Made by a program: the position numbers and the translations under genes
The notes under the pieces: generated by a model
The model's database searches: none
Seen by the model: the letters and a program-made list of their open reading frames with translations, nothing else
Told to the model about the DNA's origin: nothing
Shown: positions 55,505-64,000 of the stretch, piece by piece
Layout of the letters: the number at the start of each line of letters is the position of its first letter
Position numbering within the stretch: the first letter of the stretch is position 1
Source: Aedes albopictus
Lineage: Eukaryota > Arthropoda > Insecta > Diptera > Culicidae
Length of the DNA stretch: 64,000 nt
Assembly (NCBI RefSeq): GCF_035046485.1
Contig: NC_085137.1
Coordinates: 379,316,706-379,380,705, forward strand
Direction: 5' to 3'

Positions 55505-56830
55505 AATTGAGATCAATTTTGAACTCCATAATGACATGCTTGAAAAAATCCTGAAAAAAGCAGGAATATTTCAAGAATGCATAGACATAGATGGATTTTC
55601 TGAAGTAATTCTAGAAGAAATACCTGAAGAAACCCCTGGTTAAATACCGCACAAAACCTTTTGACATATTTATGGAAATAAAATCCTGGAGAAATCCTAG
55701 AGGTACACTTGGCGGAAATCAAGGAGGAATTTCTGAGAAAATACATAGAGCAATATCCGGCGAAAACTCTAATGAAATCATTGTGTGAATTTCTGCAGCA
55801 AACTCTGCATGAATGTCTTCCAGCCTTTCCATAATAATCTTATAAGAAGCTCTTAAAGAGTCTGTAAAAAAAATATGACGGAATCCATGAAGGATTTTCT
55901 GAGATATCTTAAGAAATCCTCGAAGCAACATCTTGAAATTTTTGAAAGAATTTCTTAAAGAATATAAAGAACTCTTGAGAATTTCCTTAATAATCTCTTG
56001 TAGCATTTCCAAAGCAATCCTCGGAGAAAACACTTCAGAAGCTTCTGAGAAAATGTTAAAGGAGTTCTGAATATCAGATTCTCAATGTATTTGTGAATCA
56101 TTTTCAAAAAAATAATCCATGGAGTATTTTTGAGAAAGTTCATTGAAGGTTTTCTTGATTAATGCTTTGAACATTTTTTGAAGGAATCTTCATGAAAAAA
56201 AGTTGAAGAACAATTTCAAGAAACTCAATCAGATAAATTTCTGGAACAGTTTATGGAAGATTTTTTGAAAGGAATCCTTGAAGTATTTTTTTTATAGGAA
56301 TCCATGCAACATTTTTGGAAGCTACCGTATAAGACTCCCTTGGGGAGTTCTTGGAGAATTTTTTGGAAGATATTCTAAAGTCTAATCCCTAGAAAATTTT
56401 GTGATATAGTTTCTGATTGAATTTTTAGAATTTCCTGGATTAATTTTAAAGTAAATCTACAAGGAGTTTCCAAAGGAGTCCCTGAAAGATTTTTTTTTTC
56501 AAGAATCCCTTGGAGATTTTTTCAGGAACTCGTGGAAGATTCATTGAATAATAGATTTTCTGAAATAATCCCTCGAAGAAAATGTGAAGGAATCCCGAGA
56601 GCAGTTTCTATGGAATTCCTTGGAGGATTTTCCAAAGAAACCCCAGGAAGGTTTACTGGCAGATATCTAGATTAAAACAAAAAATCCCGGTGCAATTTCT
56701 AAAGCAAACCCCGGAGAAAGTTGTGGAATAAATCCTTGGAAGATCCTTTGAGAGAATTGCTTAAAGGAATTTCCGCAGGTTTTGGCGGATGAATGCAGAC
56801 TGCCCATTTGCCAGATTTCTCCTCAAAGCT
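55505..56830 (-). repeat. Complex repeat, tandem copy 1
   Basis: It aligns in order with 57400-59880: 'gaatgtcttccagcctttcc', then 'gaatccatgcaacatttttg', then 'agtttccaaaggagtccctg', then 'ccccggagaaagttg'. It is periodic in the 12/24-bp style. Strand is arbitrary. Minus-strand frames of up to 104 codons are artefacts of the repeat. Confidence 0.65.
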
Positions 56831-57010
56831 TTCTAGCAAACTTCTTTCGAGATTACTCATGACTTCCTCACCGAGAATTGTAATATATTCCTGATATTTT
56901 TTGTAGGAAGCACATACTATCTTGTAAGTACACGCCAACTGATTGAATCCCAAAATTGGTAGCAAATTCCCGAAAAAGGTCATTGGAATGATTCGGTAGA
57001 TTACTGACAA
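56760..57010 (-). pseudogene. Possible fragment of a protein-coding gene
   Basis: The minus-strand frame reads 'IPMTFFGNLLPILGFNQLAC' and 'YKKYQEYITILGEEVMSNLE', which looks more protein-like than the surrounding repeats and has no stop for about 100 codons. I do not recognise it. It lies between the two tandem copies and could also be chance. Confidence 0.2.
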
Positions 57011-58031
57011 AATAAATGTGATAAATTATTTCCAATGCTGTCATGGTAAAATCAGAGCTAGTGAGTCAAGGTTCCCCGATTTCAGCGCCCCTTCACTTGT
57101 ACATTCCCATGGATGAATTCCTGGACGAACCTCTGAAGGAACAGCTTGAGCAATTCCTGAAGGAACTGCTGGAATAACTTCTGAAAGAGTTCATGGATCA
57201 ACTTTTGAACAAATTCCTGCTGAAATTATTGAAGTTATTCCAGGAATATTGAGAATACTCTAAAGAAAATTCCGAAAGTATCGCTTCAGACGAAAGTATA
57301 TTTCAGACGGAAATAAAATAAATCTGAAGAAAATTCTAAATGAATTGCTGAAGGAATTTCTGAAAAAAACAAGAATATTTTAAGAATATTCCAGGAGGAA
57401 TACCTGAAAAAACACCTGCAAACCTCTGGTGGAATATCTAACAACTTCCGATATTTTTGGAGAAAAAAATCCTGGAGAAATCCCCAATTAAGAATCCTGA
57501 TAACTTCCTCATGAATTCCTGGAGGAGCCCACAGAGAAATTCTTAGAGGAACGTTTGAAGGAAATCCTGGATAAATTTCTGAGAATATGCATAGAGCATA
57601 CCCGGCGAAATTTCTGATAAAATCTCTGTGTGAATTTCTGCTAGAATGTCTTCCAGCCTTTTCGTAAGAATCGTTATAAGAATCTCTCGAAGAATCTGTA
57701 GAAACATTTCTGAAGAAATCTTGAAGGATTTTCTAAGACTTTTTTATGTACTGATTGAATATCTGAAGAAGTCTTGGGAATTTTCTTAATAATCTATTGT
57801 AGAATTTCTAAAGCAATTATTAGAGAATGTGTTTTTAGAAATCTACTGGGAAAATTTTAAAGGAGTTCTGATTTTTTGGTTCCTAATATGTTTGTAATCC
57901 CTTTTTTTTAATCCATGCAGTATTTTTGAGAAAGTTCATGGAAGGTTTTCTAGATGAAGGATTTCAGAAATCTCTGGGAGAATCTCAATGAAAAAAAATC
58001 TGAAGAAATTTGTAGATGAATTTCCGGAGCA

Positions 58032-58084
58032 TTTTTTTTTATTTTTTTTTTATTGTCGATTTTAAATTATGCTAATTCTACACT
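58032..58084 (-). mobile_element. Retroposon 3'-tail insertion
   Basis: On the minus strand it reads gtgtagaattagcataattt followed by an A-rich tail, the same as the 51-bp insertion at 27998. Flanks 'tccggagca' and 'cccggaaca' look like a slightly mutated target duplication. The inverted paralogue near 47580 is empty at this point. Confidence 0.8.
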
Positions 58085-58134
58085 CCCGGAACAATCTACG
58101 CAAGATATTTTAAAACGATACTTGATTTTTTTAA

Positions 58135-58249
58135 CCCACGAGCGATCGCGCTGTTGTATTTTGTACAACACGTTGAAAAAATCTCGCTTTGGGTACTCAG
58201 CATTAGCGTGGTGCTGATGCAGGTAGTCAACCGCGCGAGTTACGGAAGG
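58135..58249. mobile_element. 115-bp MITE in a TTAA target
   Basis: TTAA flanks it at 58131-58134 and 58250-58253. Ends are CCCACGAGCG and, inward from the right, CCTTCCGTAACTCGCGCG, which share only part of their sequence. The empty paralogue at about 47525 has a single TTAA. Confidence 0.72.
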
Positions 58250-58415
58250 TTAAGAATCCATGCAACATTTTTGGAAGCTATCAATGCAAGACTTTCCTTA
58301 GTAGTCTTGGAGAAATTTCTAGAGGATATTCTAAAGTCTAAATGAATCCCTAGAAGATTTTGTGAAAAACAATCTGATTGAATTTCTTTAGGATTTCCTG
58401 GATGATTTTTTAAAC

Positions 58416-59376
58416 TACAGGAAGTGGTCAAAATGTTTGAGATAGGCAACTTTTTTTCTCTCACTAAAAATTCAACATGCTTTAACTTTACATATAGTGC
58501 ATGAGTTTTGACTGTTTGTCAACCAATTTTATGTGCATCATTGGTACAAATTTGAGCTCGATTGGTAAATCCTTCGCGAAGCTAGAACCGTTTTCGTAAA
58601 ACACTGGTTTGTAGACAACTAATTTTTGAACTGTCATATCTCGGAGACCAGTGAACCGAATTGAATTAAATTTTGGGCGATTATCAACAATATATTAGTG
58701 CTTGCGAATTCTTCAAAACATAGGTACTTTTCAAATATTGGAAAAAGTTATGATGATTTCACATTTTCACCCTTATAGAGGAAAATGAGTCAAATTTACA
58801 ATATCGCAAAAAAAAAACACTAAATGTGTTCTTTCTTTATCTAAATGGGCTCTTAAATAACTTATTATGTATATCTTGAGAATAGGAGTAGAAAATCTTT
58901 GAATATCAAAAATAAATGTTAATGACATTGATGTAAAATACATTTTTTAGAAAGATCCAAAAAGTGTCAATCCATCATAACTTTTTTCAACGTTAAAAAA
59001 GTACCTATGTTTTGAAGAATTTGCAATGAATTCATATATTGTTGATAATCACTCAAAATTTCATTCAATTTGGTTCACTGGTCTCCGAGATATGACAGTT
59101 TAAAAATAAGTTGTCTCGTTTTTTTGAACCCTAAGACTGCGTAGCCGTTAATCTATAGTTGTCTAAAAAATAGTGATTTACGATAACGGTTCCAGCTTCG
59201 CGAAAGATCAACCAATCGAGCTCAAATTTGTACGAATGATGCACATTAAATAGGTTGACAAACAGTCAAAACTTAAGTATTCTTGATGCACTCTATGAAA
59301 AGTTACAGCATGTTGATTTTTTTTTTGTGAGAGAAGAAAAAGTTGCCTATCCCAAACATTTTGGCCACCCTCTGTA
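58416..59376. mobile_element. 961-bp foldback MITE, TACAG ends
   Basis: Arms of more than 300 bases are complementary: TACAGgaagtggtcaaaatg at the left and the complement of TACAGAGGGTGGCCAAAATG at the right, TA being the likely target. Phrases such as 'agctcgattgg' and 'gagacCAGTGAACCGAATT' occur in mirrored form in both arms. It resembles the 46488 element in size and plan. Confidence 0.85.
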
Positions 59377-59977
59377 AATCTGCGTTACCAAAGGAGTCTC
59401 CTAAAGATTTTTTTAAAGAATCCCTGAGAGTTTTTTTCAGGATGGATTTCAGCAAGGGTATACGAAAAAATCATATAAAAAAATGTGAGTTTTTTTAAGT
59501 AATCTTCGGAGAAATTGTTAAAAAATCTGTGGAGGAAAATCTTGAGATATTTCTGTAAAAAAATATTATTTAAATTTAGGAGGTTTTTTGAAAGAATCCC
59601 TCGAGAAAAATTTTAAGGAATCCATGCGGGAGTTTCTTTAGGAATCCCTGCAGAAAATTCCAGAATGGATTTCACTTTTTTTGAAAAAGTCCCTGGAGGA
59701 ATTTATAAAGAAATCCCAGATTTTTGAACAGAAATTCAAATTTTCAAAAAAAAAAAATCTCTGGAGCAAATTCTAAATCACACCCCGGAAAAAGTTTTGC
59801 AATAAATAATTGGAAGATCGTTTGAGAGAATGCTTAGAGAAATTTTTAAAGGATTTTTCGGAAAAAAAATCTAAAATAATCCCGAAAAAATAGAGTAAAT
59901 CTCTCTGAAGGATTTTCTAAAGAAATCTCTAGAGGAATGTTTTGCAGAAACTTATAGGTACACAACTTTCTTACACA

Positions 59978-60369
59978 AAGTGTTGGTAAAAACTCAAATT
60001 CTCAAATCTCATGGTTGAGTTGTTTCACGTGCGATTCTTGACTCGCCTAAATCACCGCCGAAAAAATCATGCATGAGTTAACTCATAATTTCACTCATTG
60101 CTTTATTTCTTGGTGTTCTTAATATTTAAATCGAAGTTTTTAGGATTGTATGATAGAACAAAAGCAAATCTAGCGTACAACAACATTGGATGCTGTTCAA
60201 ATTGATTTGGATTCGGTTTACAAGCGAACGAGATTTCTGTGCTTGACTCGTGAGAGCGAGATTTTGCATGAAATTCTCGCGCGTGAGAAAACGATTTAGA
60301 ATCGCGCGCGAGTTTGGTCACGCAGGAGCGGTTCATGAGTGTGCTTTGAGTGTGAGTTTACCAACACTG
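59978..60369. mobile_element. hAT-type MITE, 392 bp
   Basis: Ends AAGTGTTGGTAAA and TTTACCAACACTG differ from perfect by the first base (CAGTGTTGG is usual). An exact 8-bp target duplication, cttacaca, flanks it (59970-59977 and 60370-60377). The non-coding interior includes 'gcgcgcgag'-type phrases. Confidence 0.9.
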
Positions 60370-60377
60370 CTTACACA

Positions 60378-60920
60378 ACTGTTTGTGAAACTTCTGGAGG
60401 AATTCCAAGCGGCATTTCTGGAAAAATCGGAAGTTGCTGTAAGAATTTCTGGTGAAACCTTTGTGAGAATTTCCAAATTAAGTAGGAAAAAATGGAGGAA
60501 TTTCAGAATTAAATCATGCAAGACGCTTCGAAAGAGTTGTTTGTTGAATTTGTAGAATAGAAATAATTTACAAACACATCCTTGAAGAAAACTTCCGAAT
60601 GCATCCATGGAAGATTTTTTGAAAAAATTCGTAAGGAAATTTCTGGCGGAATACTCGGACAAATTTCTCAAACATTTCTTCGCAGAAATTCTGAACATTT
60701 TTTTGGTAGATTTTTTTAAGGAATCTTCAAAAGATTTTCCATACGTATGCCTAGAGAAATTACTGAATAAATGTTTGAAGTAATCCCTGAGTGAATTTCT
60801 CAAACATTCTCTGAAATGATTTGTGAAAAATCATGGATGAGTTGGTGATACAATTTATACCAGGTTTCGTAAAAGAATTCTTTGTGACACTTGGAACACA
60901 TGGAAGAATTTCTGAAATAA
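60378..60920. repeat. Degenerate 12/24-bp repeat block
   Basis: It continues the 55-60 kb repeat beyond the hAT MITE. A minus-strand frame of 156 codons here overlaps the MITE end and has no recognisable domain. Confidence 0.5.
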
Positions 60921-61438
60921 TCTGTAACATGATTATTTGATTTGGAAAATTTTCTTCGGAGACCGTCGTAATAAAGTTGAAAATGCTGGGTTCACTTACT
61001 TTTATTTAACACCGCAGAACTGCAACAAAGGCGATCGAGGCGAGCAGATAGCGGTACGAACCTATACTACTCGTACAGAAAGATCATTCGGCAAATACAG
61101 CACAACAACGACAACCACACTCTATCAAGTGCTTGTCACAAATCTCTAAATTTCTGAAGGCGAAAGCCAACATTACTTCTGTATTTCACGGCAAGTAACT
61201 TATTATCGCTTTTCACAAAATTTGCTCAAACAGTTCGTTGCATTTTAGAGTTTTCAACTGATTCAAAAAATTGTTCACAGTTGACTATTTCATGAAGCCT
61301 TTTTGATGTCCAGTATATTATAGAGCAGACCGAAATGTAAATATGGTTTGTAAGCTGTGTTTTAATTAACAACCGTAAAATTTGGCACCTTATTCACATG
61401 CAAATCCTTAACAATTTCGCAACTATCAAAACACTCAC
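60921..61438 (-). other. Intron sequence, no gene seen
   Basis: AT-rich, non-coding on reading. It lies directly downstream, in gene orientation, of the exon at 61439-61661. Confidence 0.45.
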
Positions 61439-61661
61439 CTTAATCTGTACTCCTGCATGCTGGCCTGGTAGGATGGCGGAGGCGGCCGATGCTGGAACTC
61501 CGGATACAGCAGTCCGTGGGGTGTGCTACCATTCCGTCCGCAAGGCCGCCGCGAACATCGACCAAGATCCACGGTGGAACCGAGCCCGAGACACGGCGGT
61601 GCCCCGGGTGCCGTCATTCGCCAGGCAGCGCCGCTGACGGTCACCAGAATCACTCCAACAC
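61439..61661 (-). CDS. Exon (223 bp) of the minus-strand membrane-protein gene: membrane edge and start of cytoplasmic tail
   Basis: It is bounded by a strong acceptor (ttcttctctcag, complement at 61662-61673) and donor gtgagt (complement ending at 61438). It begins with two bases of a codon and ends with AG, so the downstream intron is phase 2, as required by the exons at 29922 and 15766. It encodes 'VGVILVTVSGAAWRMT', which looks like the inner end of a membrane helix, then a Cys/Arg-rich juxtamembrane region, then 'PEFQHRPPPPSYQASMQEYR'. PPPPSY is again a possible WW-domain ligand. The GC-rich frame has no stop. The upstream (extracellular) exons must lie beyond the right edge or have been missed. 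Confidence 0.75.
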
Positions 61662-62857
61662 CTGAGAGAAGAAAGAAAGAATGAAGGAAAGGATTGTAGA
61701 AACGCTTTGAATAGAGCAAAAGAAATGTCGCTAGGTGTTCGATCCAACAGAGTTTAACGAACGACGAACGAAATTAAATATTGAGCATAATTGAACGAGC
61801 GAGAAAATCTAAATGAATTATAAGATAAAACAAACGGAAACTTATAAAAAGTTTCCACGGGTAGGATATTCGAGCTGCTCGGAGGCATAAGACGGAGCAC
61901 TTTTTAAGTGGTCTGGATGGAGGTGTGTTCCAAGTCCCCTAGAAAGCTACTGTTCGGGGGCGACGTCTGCTGGCACTGTTGTCGACGCCGCCGCCGCCGC
62001 CAAGGGAAAACTTTTTTAATTAAGATGTTAATTTACGTTTTCTTCCTGGTGCAATTTCTCATGCTCGACGCGTGAACGATAATGTCATCAAACGACCGAA
62101 CGAGAAACTACCGGACCGGAAGAGTTCTGCAGCTGCAGCTCGTTGGGACAAGGGGGAAGTGATCCGAAGGGAAACTCTTTATCGGGAGTTATGATAGTTT
62201 GAGTAAAAATAATTCCTGTGAGTTGTTGCTTCTTCTGAATAAAATAATCTCTGTAATTAAAAGAAATATCCTGCCTCAATAAATCACCTTAACTGAAATG
62301 ATAATCACAACTGCGCAGGAATAATCTCGAGTTAACATCACACATTACTTCGCAACAATACTGCCTCAAATCCCAAGCCAATGCACATCGTTTAGATGAC
62401 GACTTTTATGGGCAATCAACTGACTGCATTACAACACCAGCTCAACCTCCGCACACACATGGGGTCCAGCCGCCGCCGCCGCTGCCGCCGCCGCCATATG
62501 GTTCAGAAGCGTGAGTTAATCTACTTCACACTCACGCGTCGTCGCGCCATCAGATTATTATTTAGCAGCGGCACTGCACTGTGGTTCGGACGGGTGACAT
62601 ACATGGGCTGCCAGGACGGGTTCGTAATAAATCGATCACGATGCTTGAGGGTGTGCAAGTTTCCCACGGAATTAATGACTTTGAGCGATGATGTGGTCAT
62701 GATCGCATCGGAAAGAAGGCTTGATTTTTTAGCGGTGACAGAAACGATTCGATTTTGTTCAATAAAGGGGATTATGATTGATCGACCGCGAAAACTGAGG
62801 ATTTCACTTTCTATGAATCAACTCTTCAACTCTGGAAAAAAATGACAGTTCTCTAAC
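61662..62857. other. Intron or flank with CCG-repeat patches, no supported gene
   Basis: (GCC)n-like runs occur at 61985-62002 and 62469-62495. A plus-strand frame of 149 codons (62396-62845) overlaps the repeat and shows no motif. A purine-rich tract follows the exon acceptor. Confidence 0.4.
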
Positions 62858-64000
62858 TCACATTACGGTCCAATCGATTTGGGTGCCAGCGATGCCGGTA
62901 GACCCTGGCGCTGCGACGATCCAGACCATTGCTACGACGCGTTCTACTCGACTAGCCCCCGACGGTGGGTCTAACCTACTCCGTTGGAGAGTTCCCGCGA
63001 AGTGATATCTCCAGAAATCGATGATTGTTCTTCTCGCCATCTGCGCTGCAGTGCTGACAAGATCTAAACTACAGTCCTGTTCACCGCGTTCCACTTTTCT
63101 TCAGCGCAGCACATACGTTCGACGATAATGTCCACGTTTATGTCGCCACCGACAATGGCTGCCATTTCTCCTCGTGGGAGCGCAAACCTTGAGCATCTGA
63201 AGATGCCGTGTTCCGGTGATTCTTCTGTGTCCCGATGCTCAGGGCCTATCTGTGACCTTTCTTACCTTACCGGTTAGATTAAGGCCTGAAGTGTCCTTTG
63301 CTGTACATAGGAGTCGTCTCCAATATACTTGGTCCATGTGTGTCTTCAGTTGCGCACTCTGCGAAGGGTTCACAAATCGTCCTCCACTTGATCAACCCAT
63401 CTAGCTCGCTGCGCACCACGTCTTCTTGTATCGGTCGGATGACTATCGAGAACCAATTTAGTCGAGTTGCTATCTGACATCTTGATGACGTGACTTGCCC
63501 ACCATAGGCGCGGTGTGAACGATGGTTGCTTCTCTCAGCAGCTGGTGCAGCTCGTGGTTAATTCGCCTTCTCCAAGTCCTGCCTTCCATCTGCACTTCGC
63601 CGTAGATGGTACGCAACACGTCGAAAACTGCAAGGGCGCGTTGGTCCTCTGCACGTAGGATCCATGCTTTGTGCCCATAGAGGACTACCGGTCTAATCAG
63701 CGTTTTGTAGATAGTTAACTTCGTGTGACGGCGAACTTCGTTCAATCGTAGAGTTCTGTGGAGTCCAAAATAAGCTCGATTTCCAGCCACAATGCGCCTC
63801 TAAACTTCTCTGCTGGTGTCGTTGTCGGCAGTCACCAGCCCAAGTAAACGAATGTTTCAACCGCCTCGATTCCATCACCGTCGATAAAAATTCGGGGTGG
63901 CGGGTACGGTGATTCCTCTCTGGAGCGCTTTGTCATCATCATATACTTTGTCTTCGACAAATTAATGACTAATCCCATTAGCCTGGCTTCATTATTTAGT
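62858..64000 (-). mobile_element. RTE-clade LINE fragment, C-terminal part, continues beyond the window
   Basis: The minus-strand frame 63470-63790 has 'AYFGLHRTLRLNEVRRHTKL' and 'TLIRPVVLYGHKAWILRAED', the region after RT in RTE/BovB-type ORFs. 63850-64000 supplies the 'TKYMMMTKRS' stretch just upstream in other frames. Several frameshifts. The remaining part to 62858 is diverged 3' sequence and its limit is uncertain. Confidence 0.65.

Larger units (their letters stand above)
57011..59960 (-). repeat. Complex repeat, tandem copy 2, with three insertions
   Basis: This is the second copy of the unit at 55505-56830, larger because it carries a retroposon tail (58032-58084), a TTAA MITE (58135-58249) and a foldback MITE (58416-59376). 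Its first part is also inverted-duplicated at 47441-48640. Confidence 0.65.

Noticed and set aside
60333..60803. 156-codon minus-strand open frame
   Set aside because: It runs across the end of a hAT MITE and into the degenerate repeat, without motifs.
62396..62845. 149-codon plus-strand frame
   Set aside because: It covers a CCG repeat, has no domain and no splice or promoter support.

Overview
The window looks like nuclear DNA of a mosquito, most probably Aedes. This is inferred from content, not from a search: one sparse host gene with intron-sized gaps of tens of kb, filled with R1-clade and RTE-clade LINEs, a BEL/Pao element, a Ty3/gypsy relic, and many foldback MITEs. No bacterial, phage or CRISPR features were seen.

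Host genes. Three exons on the minus strand (61439-61661, 29922-30017, 15766-16606) have good splice sites, compatible phases and one continuous frame. They appear to encode the Pro-rich cytoplasmic tail of a single-pass membrane protein that I cannot name. The two introns are about 31.4 and 13.3 kb and hold most of the other features. Inside the larger intron, on the plus strand, lies a gene for a Zc3h12a/Regnase-type NYN ribonuclease (50.3-51.4 kb). Three different MITEs interrupt it, so it is a pseudogene or at least a disrupted allele.

Layout. 1-15 kb: RTE fragments, a tRNA-bearing MITE, a possible old hAT element and several long foldback elements. 15.3-16.6 kb: terminal exon and 3'UTR. 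17-25.2 kb: a three-level nest, in which a gypsy-type LTR element (TSD aaagg) was hit in its primer-binding site by R1 LINE A (13-bp TSD), which was hit in its RT region by R1 LINE B (16-bp TSD). 26.6-29.8 kb: a decayed RTE element carrying a hAT MITE (8-bp TSD) and a 51-bp LINE/SINE tail. 31.7-36 kb: MITEs and degenerate 12/24-bp repeats. 36.07-42.96 kb: an apparently intact BEL/Pao element with matching 492-bp LTRs and a 1.8-kb-residue-scale polyprotein (about 1775 residues). 43-50 kb: repeats, a tRNA-derived SINE and a 930-bp foldback MITE. 51.96-54.50 kb: a young non-coding LTR element with matching 271-bp LTRs and an internal array of a CCC-rich motif. 55-61 kb: a tandemly duplicated complex repeat, also present inverted at 47.4-48.6 kb, with several dated insertions. 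62.9-64 kb: the C-terminal part of another RTE copy.

How it fits together. Mobile DNA explains nearly all of the sequence; the host gene is only about 1.2 kb of exon. Target-site duplications and empty-site paralogues in the same window let the order of many insertions be read directly. Boundaries given for old repeats are approximate, because they were set by eye.
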